From: Pseudonocardiales bacterium
GTDB taxonomy: Bacteria > Actinomycetota > Actinomycetes > Mycobacteriales > Jatrophihabitantaceae
Reading direction: 5' to 3'
Assembly: GCA_030840415.1 (NCBI GenBank)
Contig: JAVEEO010000233.1
Coordinates: 1 to 8,562 of the forward strand
DNA length: 8,562 bases
This document shows positions 1 to 6,378 of the stretch, one piece after another; the first letter of the stretch is position 1; each line of letters begins with the position of its first letter. A program made the position numbers and the translations under genes. The notes beneath the pieces were generated by a model. That model was given only the letters and a program-made list of their open reading frames with translations. It had not been told where the DNA came from and searched no databases.

Positions 1-10
1 AGACAAGAAG

Positions 11-92
11 TTGCATCGGAAACTGGTGCATACTTCCTAGGACGTCGCAACGGGATGCGCGTTATAAATATCCAGGAAGGGGGCGAGGGTCA
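11..92 (+). promoter_or_regulatory. bldC upstream region: candidate promoter and ribosome binding site
   Basis: This stretch upstream of bldC is more AT-rich than the rest of the window. An AT-rich run at 62-71 contains TATAAA (63-68), a possible -10 element, but no good -35 lies 16-18 bp upstream. TTGCAT at 11-16 could be a -35, but nothing convincing follows it at the right distance. The pentamer TGCAT occurs twice (12-16 and 27-31), a 15-bp direct repeat. A purine-rich ribosome binding site (GGAAGGGGG, 75-83) lies 9 nt before the ATG, with a second purine run closer to it. BldC proteins are known to bind AT-rich direct repeats, so autoregulation is conceivable, but that is inference. The promoter assignment is tentative. 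Confidence 0.35.
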
Positions 93-305
93 ATGACCAA
101 TCCTCGTCAACGTACAGAGTCTGAGCCCCTGCTGACTCCGTCAGAGGTGGCAACGCTCTTCCGAGTAGACCCCAAGACGGTTACTCGGTGGGCGAAGGCT
201 GGCAAGCTTACCTCGATTCGCACGCTCGGCGGACACCGCCGTTACCGTGAGTCTGAAGTTCGCTCGCTGCTCGAGGGGAACACCAACACCCCTGCTGAGG
301 TGTGA
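93..305 (+). CDS. bldC: BldC, MerR-like developmental transcriptional regulator
   Basis: A 70-residue DNA-binding protein made almost entirely of a winged helix-turn-helix of the MerR/excisionase type. A helix-turn-helix spans about residues 14-36 (TPSEVATLF followed by DPKTVTRWAKAGK). The wing contains LGGHRRYRESEV at 45-56, with the GGHRRY motif at 46-51. There is no effector-binding or dimerisation coiled coil, unlike classical MerR proteins. Sequence and length closely match Streptomyces BldC as I recall it. In Streptomyces, BldC acts with other Bld regulators to delay the switch from vegetative growth to sporulation. The ATG is preceded by a purine-rich ribosome binding site at 75-83, and the gene ends just before a strong hairpin terminator, so it is probably a monocistronic unit. 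Its codons are less G/C-biased at third positions than those of its neighbours. Identity is highly likely; a developmental role in this organism is inferred. Confidence 0.95.
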   Translation: MTNPRQRTESEPLLTPSEVATLFRVDPKTVTRWAKAGKLTSIRTLGGHRRYRESEVRSLLEGNTNTPAEV

Positions 306-322
306 TTCACCGACGCATCGTT

Positions 323-364
323 CGGACGCCGCAGTTCCTACCGGAACTGCGGCGTTCGTCTTTT
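323..364 (+). terminator. Rho-independent terminator of bldC
   Basis: A 16-bp stem (323-338 paired with 343-358) has a single G-U wobble (325 with 356) and a four-base loop TACC (339-342). It is followed directly by TCTTTT (359-364). The stem core is GCCGCAGTTCC against GGAACTGCGGC. It begins 17 nt after the bldC stop codon. This is a textbook intrinsic terminator on the plus strand and isolates bldC from the downstream VOC gene. Confidence 0.93.
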
Positions 365-382
365 CCGGCACCGGCTCCGGAC

Positions 383-450
383 TAGCCTGAGGCCGTCCGG
401 GCTCCGCTCACACCGGAGAACCGGCAGATCACAGACCCACCGAACGGGGG
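383..450 (+). promoter_or_regulatory. Candidate promoter and ribosome binding site for the VOC gene
   Basis: TAGCCT at 383-388 fits the actinobacterial -10 pattern TANNNT and would give a leader of about 60 nt. No recognisable -35 lies 16-18 bp upstream, where the terminator tail of bldC sits. A GGGGG run at 446-450, six bases before the ATG at 457, is the likely ribosome binding site. A short inverted repeat, CTCCG-N7-CGGAG (402-406 and 414-418), lies in the putative leader; its significance is unknown. Because of the preceding terminator, some promoter must exist in this 92-bp gap. Confidence 0.35.
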
Positions 451-456
451 ATCGCC

Positions 457-825
457 ATGTTGGACACCACCAAGGCATTCAACGGCTTCTCGGTCGACGA
501 CATCGACGCGGCCAGGACGTTCTACGGGCAGACCCTGCGGATCCCGCTGACCGAGGCCAACGGCATGCTGCACCTGCATTTCAGCCCGGGCCACGACACC
601 CTGGTGTATCCGAAGGGCGACCAGCACGTGCCCGCCGAGTTCACCATCCTGAACTTCCCGGTGGACGACATCGAGTCGGCGGTCGAGGAACTCGAGGGTC
701 TAGGTGTGACGTTCGAGCAGTACCCCGGCGTGGACGCCCGCGGCATCTTCCGGCGCGGTGGCCCCTTGATCGCCTGGTTCAAGGATCCGGCCGGCAACAT
801 CCTGTCGGTGCTGCAGCCGGACTGA
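457..825 (+). CDS. VOC-superfamily (glyoxalase/bleomycin-resistance fold) protein
   Basis: A 122-residue single-module vicinal-oxygen-chelate protein. Two beta-alpha-beta-beta-beta halves are visible: FSVDDIDAARTFYGQTL (11-27) opens the first, and FPVDDIESAVEELEGLGV (67-84) opens the second. The family motif DPAGN is at 110-114. In metal-dependent glyoxalases and dioxygenases, a glutamate normally follows this motif three residues later; here that position is serine (S117). No clear His/Gln ligand is present in the first strand (KAFNGFS) either. A close set of actinobacterial proteins with the same DPAGNILSVLQ ending is common in my memory, so this is a conserved subfamily rather than a damaged enzyme. 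The substrate is unknown; binding, resistance or isomerase roles are possible. The start is supported by a GGGGG ribosome binding site. The gene converges on the racemase gene with a 32-bp gap and no obvious hairpin terminator. Confidence 0.88.
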   Translation: MLDTTKAFNGFSVDDIDAARTFYGQTLRIPLTEANGMLHLHFSPGHDTLVYPKGDQHVPAEFTILNFPVDDIESAVEELEGLGVTFEQYPGVDARGIFRRGGPLIAWFKDPAGNILSVLQPD

Positions 826-857
826 ATCCCTTCGATCGCTCGGGTGCGCCGGTCCGG

Positions 858-2009
858 TCAGCCGCCGAGGACGCCGTCGGCCCGCAGCTCGGCCAGCCGC
901 TCGGCGCGATAGCCGAGTTCGGTGAGCACCTGGTCGGTGTCGGCACCGCAGGCCGGTGGCGGGCCGGCCACCGCGGCCGGGGTGACGCTGAACCGTGGCA
1001 CCGGCCCGGCGACCGGCACCCCGGCAACCTCGACGTAGGCCCCGCGCGCCCGGTTCTGCCGGTAGTGCGGCGCCTCGCCCAGGGTCAGCACCGGAGCCAC
1101 GCAGGCGTCGGTGTCGGCGAACAGCTCCGCCCACTCGTCCCGCGGCCGGCCGGCGAAGATGCCGGCCAGCAGATCGGTCAGCTCCACGGTGCGGGCCGGG
1201 TCCATCGGCGACGGGGTACCGGCCGGGTCCAGTCCGAGGGTGGCCAGCAGGGTGTTCCAGAACTTCGGCTCCAGGGCGCCGACCGCGACGTACCCGCCGT
1301 CCGAGCAGGCGTAGCAGCGGTAGTTCGGCGCGCCGCCGTTGAAGATGTTGGCCTCCCGCTCGTCGCGCCACTGCCCGTGGCCGTGCAGGGTGCGCACCAT
1401 GGTCGCCAGGTAGGCCGCTCCGTCGACCATCGAGGCATCCACCACCTGCCCGGCGCCGGTGGACCGGGCGCTCAGCACGGCGGCCAGCAACCCGACGGCC
1501 AGCGACATCGCGCCGCCCCCGAAGTCGCCCACGTAGTTCGCCGGCGGCAGCGGCGGCCCGGCCGCCGGGCCGATGCCGTGCAGCAGGCCCGACACCGCCA
1601 GGTAGGTGATGTCATGGCCGGCGGTGCGCGCCAGCGGACCGTCCTGGCCCCAGCCGGTCATCCGGCCGTAGACCAGCTTCGGATTGCGGTGCAGGGCCGC
1701 CTCCGGCCCGATCCCCAGCCGCTCGGCCACCCCCGGCCGGAACCCCTCGATCAGCACGTCGACGCCGGCGATCAGGTCCAGTGCCACCTCGGCGGCCTCG
1801 GGCCGGCGCAGATCAAGTGCCACCGACCGGCGGCCGCGCCCGAGCGGGCCGCCCGGTCCGAGGATGGTGGACAGCACGTCGGTGCCTGGGGAGATCCGGT
1901 CGATCCGCAGCACATCGGCACCCAGATCGGCCAGCAGCATCCCGAGGAACGGCACCGGGCCGATCGCCGGCAGTTCCAGGACCCGAATTCCGTTCAGCGG
2001 GCCGGGCAT
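858..2009 (-). CDS. Alpha-methylacyl-CoA racemase (CaiB/BaiF, family III CoA-transferase fold)
   Basis: A 383-residue protein that probably interconverts 2R- and 2S-methylacyl-CoAs, so that methyl-branched chains can enter beta-oxidation. The N-terminal Rossmann-like half begins LNGIRVLEL and contains ADLGADVLRID (27-37). Comparison from memory with Mycobacterium tuberculosis MCR places all four active-site residues: R91 (in EGFRPG), H132 (AGHDITY), D162 (NYVGDFGGG) and E247 (GALEPKF). The stretches TGWGQDGP (118-125) and GQVVDASMVDG (187-197) are typical of racemases rather than formyl- or succinyl-CoA transferases. The reading frame stays open upstream into fadB. The ATG at 2009 is preferred because the protein aligns from there and a GGGGG ribosome binding site lies five bases upstream. 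It is the last gene of the fadA-fadB operon, 37 nt after the fadB stop. A CoA-transferase activity cannot be fully excluded. Confidence 0.9.
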   Translation of the reverse strand: MPGPLNGIRVLELPAIGPVPFLGMLLADLGADVLRIDRISPGTDVLSTILGPGGPLGRGRRSVALDLRRPEAAEVALDLIAGVDVLIEGFRPGVAERLGIGPEAALHRNPKLVYGRMTGWGQDGPLARTAGHDITYLAVSGLLHGIGPAAGPPLPPANYVGDFGGGAMSLAVGLLAAVLSARSTGAGQVVDASMVDGAAYLATMVRTLHGHGQWRDEREANIFNGGAPNYRCYACSDGGYVAVGALEPKFWNTLLATLGLDPAGTPSPMDPARTVELTDLLAGIFAGRPRDEWAELFADTDACVAPVLTLGEAPHYRQNRARGAYVEVAGVPVAGPVPRFSVTPAAVAGPPPACGADTDQVLTELGYRAERLAELRADGVLGG

Positions 2010-2046
2010 CGGCGCCCCCGTCCGGCATCGGGTGGCGAGTACGGCA

Positions 2047-4242
2047 TCAGAACGTCTCGCCGTTCTCGGCCTTCTTGGCCAGCAACGCCGGTGGGCTGAA
2101 TCGCTCGCCGTAGCGCTCGGCCAGCTGCTCGGCCCGGGCCAGGAAACCGGCCGGGCCGGTGCCGGTATCGCCCCGGTAGCCGTTGACATACTGCAGCACG
2201 CCGCCGGTCCAGGGCGGGAAGCCGATGCCCATTATCGACCCGATGTTGGCGTCGGCGACGGTGTTGAGCACCCCTTCTTCCAGGCATCGCACCGATTCCA
2301 CCGCCTCGGCGAACAGCATCCGCTCCTGCAGCTCGACGAGGTCGCGCTCGGCCGGGTCGCCCTGCAGCGGGAACTCCTCGGCCAGCCGGGGCCAGAGGCC
2401 GACCCGCTTGCCGGTCTCGTCGTAGTCGTAGAAGCCGGCACCGCGCAGCCGGCCCGGGCGGCCGAGGGCGAGCATCCGGTCCACCACCGCCTCGCCCGGA
2501 TGGGCGGCCAGGCTGCCGCCGGCGGCTTCCACCGCTGCCCGGGCCTCGTCGCGGATCTTGGCGAACAGCTCCATGTTCAGCTCGTCGGCCAACTGCAGGG
2601 CACCCACTGGGTAGCCGGCCTGGCTGGTGGCCTGCTCGATGGTGGCCGGGTGCACCCCTTCGCCGAGCATGGCCAGCGCCTCGTTGACGAAGGTGCCGAT
2701 CACCCGGCTGGTGAAGAACCCGCGGCTGTCGTTGACCACGATCGGGGTCTTCTTGATCTGGCGGGCGAAGTCCAGCGCCCGGGCCAGGGCCGCGTCCGAG
2801 GTCTGCTCGCCCCGAATGATCTCCAGTAGCGGCAGCTTGTCGACCGGCGAGAAGAAGTGCAGCCCGATGAAGTCCTGGCCGCGGCGAACCCCTTCGGCCA
2901 GCGCGGTGATCGGCAGCGTCGAGGTGTTCGAGCCGAGCAGCGCGTCCGGTGCCACCACCGGCTCCACCTCGGCGAACACCTGCTGCTTGAGCCGGGCGTT
3001 CTCGAACACCGCCTCGACGACCAGGTCGCAGCCGGCGAGGTCGGCCACCGAGTCGGTCGTGGTGATCCGGGCCAGCACCTCCTCGCGTTCGGCCGCGGAC
3101 ATCCTGCCCCGCGCGACCGCCTTGTCCAGCAGGGTGCGGGAGTAGTCCTTGCCCTTCTCCGCGGCTGCCAGCGAGACGTCGCGCAGCACCACCTCGAGGC
3201 CGTTGCGTGCCGCCACGTAGGCGATGCCGGCACCCATCATGCCGGCGCCGAGGACCGCCACCCGGCTGGCCGGCCGCGGCGGGTGGCCGGCCGGCCGGCT
3301 GGCCCCGGAGTTGATGGCGTTCAGGTCGAACCAGAACGCGGAGATCATGTTCTTGGCGACCTGGCCCCGTACCAGGTCGGTGAGGTAGCGGGTCTCGATC
3401 CGCAGCGCGGTGTCGACGTCGACCTGGCTGCCCTCGACCGCGGCCGCCAGGATGTGATGCGGGGCCGGCATCGGCGCGCCCTTGAGCTGCTTGCGCAGGT
3501 TGGCCGGGAAGGCCGGCAGCATCGCGGCGAACGACGGGTTGGCCGGGGTGCCGCCGGGGATCTTGTAGCCCTTGCGGTCCCAGGGCTGGGCCGGTGCCGG
3601 ATTGGCGGCGATCCAGCGCCGGGCCGCGGCCAGCAGCTCGTCGGGGGTGGCGGCCAGCTCGTCGACGATGCCGGTCTCGACCGCCTGGGCGGGCCGCAGC
3701 CGCTGGCCCTTGAGCAGCAGCTTGGTCAGGGCGTCGGCGATGCCGAGCATCCGGACGGTGCGGACCACGCCGCCCCCGCCCGGCAGCAGCCCCAGGGTGA
3801 CCTCCGGCAGGCCGAACTCGACTTTTTTCTGGTCAGGGCTGGGCTCCAGCGCGATCCGGTGGTGGCAGGCCAGCGCGATCTCCAGGCCGCCGCCCAGCGC
3901 GGTGCCGTTCAGCGCCGCGACCACCGGCCGGGGGTAGGTCTCCAGCCGGCGCAACAGCGCCTTGAGCCGCTCGGCGGCGGCGAAGAACTCGGCCGCGGTC
4001 TCGTCGGTGACCGCGCTGAGCAGCCGCAGGTCGCCACCGGCGAAGAAGGTGTCCTTGGCCGAGGTCAGGATCACCCCGGCGATCTCGTCCTGCTCGTCGT
4101 AGAGCCGGTCGATCACCGGGCCGAGCGAGTCCTGGAAGGTCTGGTTCATGGTGTTGGCACGCTGGTCGGGATCGTCCATCGTCAGCGTCACGATGCCGTC
4201 GTCGTCGCGGCTCCAGCCGATCATGCCGGTGCTGGTCGTCAT
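2047..4242 (-). CDS. fadB: Multifunctional fatty-acid oxidation protein: enoyl-CoA hydratase / 3-hydroxyacyl-CoA dehydrogenase
   Basis: A 731-residue alpha subunit of the bacterial trifunctional beta-oxidation complex, performing hydration of 2-enoyl-CoA and NAD-dependent oxidation of 3-hydroxyacyl-CoA. The crotonase domain is at about 10-210, with oxyanion-hole segments FFAGGDL (66-72) and NGTALGGGLE. Its catalytic glutamates are E121 and E147 (GLPEVTLGLLPGGGG). The dehydrogenase domain starts at about 327 with the NAD motif GAGMMGAGI (332-340), then SNTS (438-441), the catalytic pair H462 (LHFFSP) and E474 (LLEII). C-terminal 3HCDH domains are at about 503-600 and 635-715, containing the family motif GIGFPPWTGG (672-681). 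Serine S512 stands where HAD enzymes usually have a catalytic asparagine (GFxxNR); I recall mycobacterial FadB having the same serine. The start ATG overlaps the fadA stop by one base (TGATG), with GGAG eight bases upstream, indicating translational coupling and a FadA-FadB complex. Confidence 0.96.
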   Translation of the reverse strand: MTTSTGMIGWSRDDDGIVTLTMDDPDQRANTMNQTFQDSLGPVIDRLYDEQDEIAGVILTSAKDTFFAGGDLRLLSAVTDETAAEFFAAAERLKALLRRLETYPRPVVAALNGTALGGGLEIALACHHRIALEPSPDQKKVEFGLPEVTLGLLPGGGGVVRTVRMLGIADALTKLLLKGQRLRPAQAVETGIVDELAATPDELLAAARRWIAANPAPAQPWDRKGYKIPGGTPANPSFAAMLPAFPANLRKQLKGAPMPAPHHILAAAVEGSQVDVDTALRIETRYLTDLVRGQVAKNMISAFWFDLNAINSGASRPAGHPPRPASRVAVLGAGMMGAGIAYVAARNGLEVVLRDVSLAAAEKGKDYSRTLLDKAVARGRMSAAEREEVLARITTTDSVADLAGCDLVVEAVFENARLKQQVFAEVEPVVAPDALLGSNTSTLPITALAEGVRRGQDFIGLHFFSPVDKLPLLEIIRGEQTSDAALARALDFARQIKKTPIVVNDSRGFFTSRVIGTFVNEALAMLGEGVHPATIEQATSQAGYPVGALQLADELNMELFAKIRDEARAAVEAAGGSLAAHPGEAVVDRMLALGRPGRLRGAGFYDYDETGKRVGLWPRLAEEFPLQGDPAERDLVELQERMLFAEAVESVRCLEEGVLNTVADANIGSIMGIGFPPWTGGVLQYVNGYRGDTGTGPAGFLARAEQLAERYGERFSPPALLAKKAENGETF

Positions 4243-5456
4243 CAGATCCGCTCCACGATGGTGGCCACGCCCATGCCGCCGCCGACGCAGAGGGTGGCCA
4301 GTCCGTAGCGCTGGTCGCGCCGTTCCAGCTCGTCGATCAGCGTCTGCAGGATCATCGCCCCGGTGGCGCCCAGCGGGTGCCCGAGCGCGATCGCGCCGCC
4401 ATTGACGTTGACCTTCTCGGCGGGGACGTCCAGGTCCCGCAGGAACTTCAGCACCACCGCGGCGAAGGCCTCGTTGACCTCGAACAGCTCAATCTGCTCG
4501 ACGTCCAGGCCGGCCTTGGCCAGCGCCTTGCGGGCTGCTGGCGCCGGGCCGGTCAGCATGATGGTGGGTTCCTGGGCCACCACCCCGGTCGCCACGATCC
4601 GGGCCCGTGGCCGCAGCCCGAGCTCGGTGCCGGCCTGCTCGCTGCCGATCAGCATCAGCGCCGCCCCGTCCACGATGCCGGAGGAGTTGCCGGCGGTGTG
4701 CACGTGGTTGATCCGCTCCACCCAGTGGTATTTCTGCTGGGCCACCGCGTCGAAGCCGCCCAGCTCCCCGACGCCCTCGAACGAGGGTGGCAGCTTGCCC
4801 AGCGTCTCGACGGTGGTGCCGGGCCGGGGGAACTCGTCGTGGTCGAGCAGGGTGAGCCCGTTGCGGTCGCGGACCTGAACCAGCGACCGGCCGAACGCGC
4901 CATCGGCCTGCGCCTTGGCGGCCTTGGTCTGGGAGTCGGCGGCGAAGGCGTCCACGTCGGCGCGGCTGAAGCCCTCCAGGGTGGCGATCAGGTCGGCGCT
5001 GATGCCCTGCGGAACGAAGCTGGTGGCGTAGGCGGTCTCGGGATCCATCGCCCAGGCGCCGCCGTCGGAGCCCATCGGAACCCGCGACATCGACTCCACG
5101 CCGCCGGCCAGCAACAGGTCCTCCCAGCCGGAGCGCACCTTCTGGGCGGCCAGGTTGACCGCCTCCAGCCCGGAGGCGCAGAACCGGTTGACCTGGACGC
5201 CGGCGCCGGAGGTGGTCAGGCCGGCGGCGAGGGCGGCGGTCCGGGCGATCACCGCGCCCTGGTCGCCGATCGGCGACACCACCCCGAGGATCACGTCCTC
5301 GATCCGGGCCGGGTCCAGGCCCGGATTGCGTCGCTGGAGCTCGGTGATCAGGCCGACCAGCAGCGAGACCGGCTTGGCCTCGTGCAGCGAACCGGTCTGC
5401 TTGCCCCGACCGCGCGGGGTACGGATCGCGTCGTAGACGTATGCCTCGGTAGTCAT
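4242..5456 (-). CDS. fadA: Acetyl-CoA acyltransferase (3-ketoacyl-CoA thiolase)
   Basis: A 404-residue thiolase, the beta subunit of the fatty-acid oxidation complex, which cleaves 3-ketoacyl-CoA to acetyl-CoA and a shortened acyl-CoA. The nucleophilic cysteine is C93 in [11 protein letters not shown]. The other catalytic elements are NEAF (328-331), H360 in GHPLGATG and the acid/base C390 in CVGGGMG. Length and layout match bacterial FadA; gene order fadA then fadB matches the mycobacterial Rv0859-Rv0860 pair as I recall it. The ATG at 5456 starts [18 protein letters not shown], a standard FadA opening. An in-frame TGA a few codons upstream rules out a longer start. The likely ribosome binding site AGAGGA (5471-5476) is rather far away, 14 nt. 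The stop overlaps the fadB start by one base. It is the first gene of the three-gene operon, and a palindrome just upstream suggests repressor control. Confidence 0.96.
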   Translation of the reverse strand: MTTEAYVYDAIRTPRGRGKQTGSLHEAKPVSLLVGLITELQRRNPGLDPARIEDVILGVVSPIGDQGAVIARTAALAAGLTTSGAGVQVNRFCASGLEAVNLAAQKVRSGWEDLLLAGGVESMSRVPMGSDGGAWAMDPETAYATSFVPQGISADLIATLEGFSRADVDAFAADSQTKAAKAQADGAFGRSLVQVRDRNGLTLLDHDEFPRPGTTVETLGKLPPSFEGVGELGGFDAVAQQKYHWVERINHVHTAGNSSGIVDGAALMLIGSEQAGTELGLRPRARIVATGVVAQEPTIMLTGPAPAARKALAKAGLDVEQIELFEVNEAFAAVVLKFLRDLDVPAEKVNVNGGAIALGHPLGATGAMILQTLIDELERRDQRYGLATLCVGGGMGVATIVERI

Positions 5457-5484
5457 CAGCGCTCACTATTTCCTCTGGGGGCCG

Positions 5485-5506
5485 ACTCTAGTTACTACAC
5501 GGTAAC
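5485..5506 (-). promoter_or_regulatory. fadA promoter -10 with overlapping palindromic operator candidate
   Basis: GTTAC-N6-GTAAC (5491-5506) is a perfect inverted repeat with 5-bp arms. It lies about 42 bp upstream of the fadA start. On the minus strand it directly abuts TAGAGT (5490-5485), which fits an actinobacterial -10. Transcription would then start near 5478, with AGAGGA at 5476-5471 as ribosome binding site. The palindrome would fill the spacer between -35 and -10, a classic repressor position. No consensus -35 is seen (GCAGAC at 5513-5508 for a 17-bp spacer). Beta-oxidation operons of actinobacteria are often controlled by TetR-type repressors that sense acyl-CoA. No regulator gene is present in the window, so the factor is unknown. 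Confidence 0.5.
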
Positions 5507-5523
5507 CGTCTGCCCGGCGATGC

Positions 5524-5544
5524 GCGGGACCGGTTGAGGCCCGC
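5524..5544 (-). other. Weak hairpin just after the hydrolase stop codon
   Basis: GCGGG (5524-5528) and CCCGC (5540-5544) form a 5-bp stem with an 11-nt loop. It starts at the base directly downstream of the hydrolase stop codon on the minus strand. There is no U-tract, so termination would be weak at best. Read-through from the hydrolase into fadA across the 88-bp gap therefore remains possible. Confidence 0.2.
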
Positions 5545-6345
5545 TCAGCCCAGCAGGCCCGGCAGCTGGTCCAGCACTGCCAACCAGGCCGGCGAGGTGG
5601 GGTCGACCAGGCCGAAGTGACCGCCGGGCACCTCGAGCAGGTCGGCGTCCGCACCGGCGGCCCGGGCCGCCCGGACGTAGTCGGCGCTCTGTGCGAAGGG
5701 CACCGTGTCGTCGTCGCGGGCGTGCAGGCAGCGCACCGGAACCGGCAGTGGCAACCACTGCCGCGGGCTGGCCAGCCGGTAGCGCTCGGGCACCTGGTCG
5801 GGCAGGCCGCCCAGGAACCGGGCCGCCGCGCCGGTGCCGAGTTCGTCGGCGGCTGCCTGGACCAGATTGAGCACGCCGGCCTGGCTGATCACCCCGGTCA
5901 GCCGGACCCGGAGGTCGGCGCCGGGGGCTCCGGGAGGCAGCCCAGGCCGGCCGGCCGCCCAGGTGGCCAGCTGGCCGCCCGCCGAATGCCCGATCGCCAC
6001 CACCCGGTCGCAGTCAAGCTGCAGCCCAGGGTTCGCGGTAGCCAGCTCGGCGAGCAGGTCGATGCCGGCCGCCACGTCGTCCAGGGTGGCCGGCCAGCCG
6101 CCGCCGTTGCCGACCCGGCGGTACTCCAGGTTCCAGGCGGCCCACCCCCGGGCGGCCAGGTCGGCGGCCAGCGGCGCGCCCCAGTCGGCGGCGTACCGGG
6201 CCTTCCAGAAGCCGCCATGGATCACCACCACGGTGCCCGGACGACGCGGGCCGGCCGGCAGGTACAGCTCGCCGTACTGGGACTCGTCGCTGCCGTAACG
6301 GTGCCGGGTCGGCACGATGTTCACGGCGTCGGCGTCGTTGGGCAC
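5545..6345 (-). CDS. Alpha/beta-hydrolase, kynurenine-formamidase/esterase-like
   Basis: A 266-residue single-domain serine hydrolase with no signal peptide, so probably cytoplasmic. Counting from the GTG at 6345, the oxyanion-hole motif HGGFW is at 43-47 and the nucleophile elbow GHSAGG at 119-124 (S121). A probable acid lies in ARDDDTVPF (D212 or D213), and the catalytic histidine is H243 in GGHFG. HGGxW plus NLEYRRVG and LDDVAAGIDLL resembles the kynurenine formamidase/BD-FAE-like branch, but the true substrate (ester, amide or peptide) cannot be told. The frame is open far upstream across the divergent gene. I chose GTG at 6345 because a -10-like CAGACT lies six bases before it; GTGs at 6324 and 6315 are alternatives. 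It is on the same strand as fadA, 88 bp upstream of it, so partial co-transcription is possible. Confidence 0.85.
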   Translation of the reverse strand: MPNDADAVNIVPTRHRYGSDESQYGELYLPAGPRRPGTVVVIHGGFWKARYAADWGAPLAADLAARGWAAWNLEYRRVGNGGGWPATLDDVAAGIDLLAELATANPGLQLDCDRVVAIGHSAGGQLATWAAGRPGLPPGAPGADLRVRLTGVISQAGVLNLVQAAADELGTGAAARFLGGLPDQVPERYRLASPRQWLPLPVPVRCLHARDDDTVPFAQSADYVRAARAAGADADLLEVPGGHFGLVDPTSPAWLAVLDQLPGLLG

Positions 6346-6351
6346 AGCGGC

Positions 6352-6357
6352 AGTCTG
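6352..6357 (-). promoter_or_regulatory. Candidate leaderless -10 of the hydrolase gene
   Basis: On the minus strand CAGACT lies six bases before the GTG at 6345. That spacing would place the transcription start on the first base of the start codon. No Shine-Dalgarno sequence lies at normal spacing; the nearest AGGG is 12-13 nt away. This agrees with a leaderless mRNA, which is common in actinobacteria. No recognisable -35 is present. Confidence 0.45.
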
Positions 6358-6365
6358 CCCTGTGC

Positions 6366-6371
6366 CAGGCT
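6366..6371 (+). promoter_or_regulatory. Candidate leaderless -10 of the phosphoesterase gene
   Basis: CAGGCT lies seven bases before the ATG at 6379, which would put the transcription start at or next to the start codon. The GGGG run at 6372-6375 could instead act as a close ribosome binding site, so leaderless initiation is likely but not certain. No -35 consensus is seen. The element faces the opposite -10 at 6352-6357, only eight bases away. Confidence 0.42.
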
Positions 6372-6378
6372 GGGGTGC

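Noticed and set aside
826..857. Bidirectional terminator between the convergent VOC and racemase genes.
   Set aside because: Only a short CCGG-type palindrome is present, with no stem of useful length and no U-tract on either strand.
2010..2189. Upstream extension of the racemase frame by 60 codons.
   Set aside because: It lies inside fadB in another frame, its composition (Arg/Pro/Ser-rich) is typical of shadow frames, and homology starts at the ATG 2009, which has a ribosome binding site.
2857..4308. Long plus-strand open frame opposite fadB.
   Set aside because: It encodes low-complexity Gly/Arg/Gln/Val-rich sequence without any motif and is antisense to a fully conserved FadB; it is an artefact of high GC.
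4377..5537. Long plus-strand open frame opposite fadA.
   Set aside because: No domain is recognisable and it is antisense to a canonical thiolase with all catalytic motifs.
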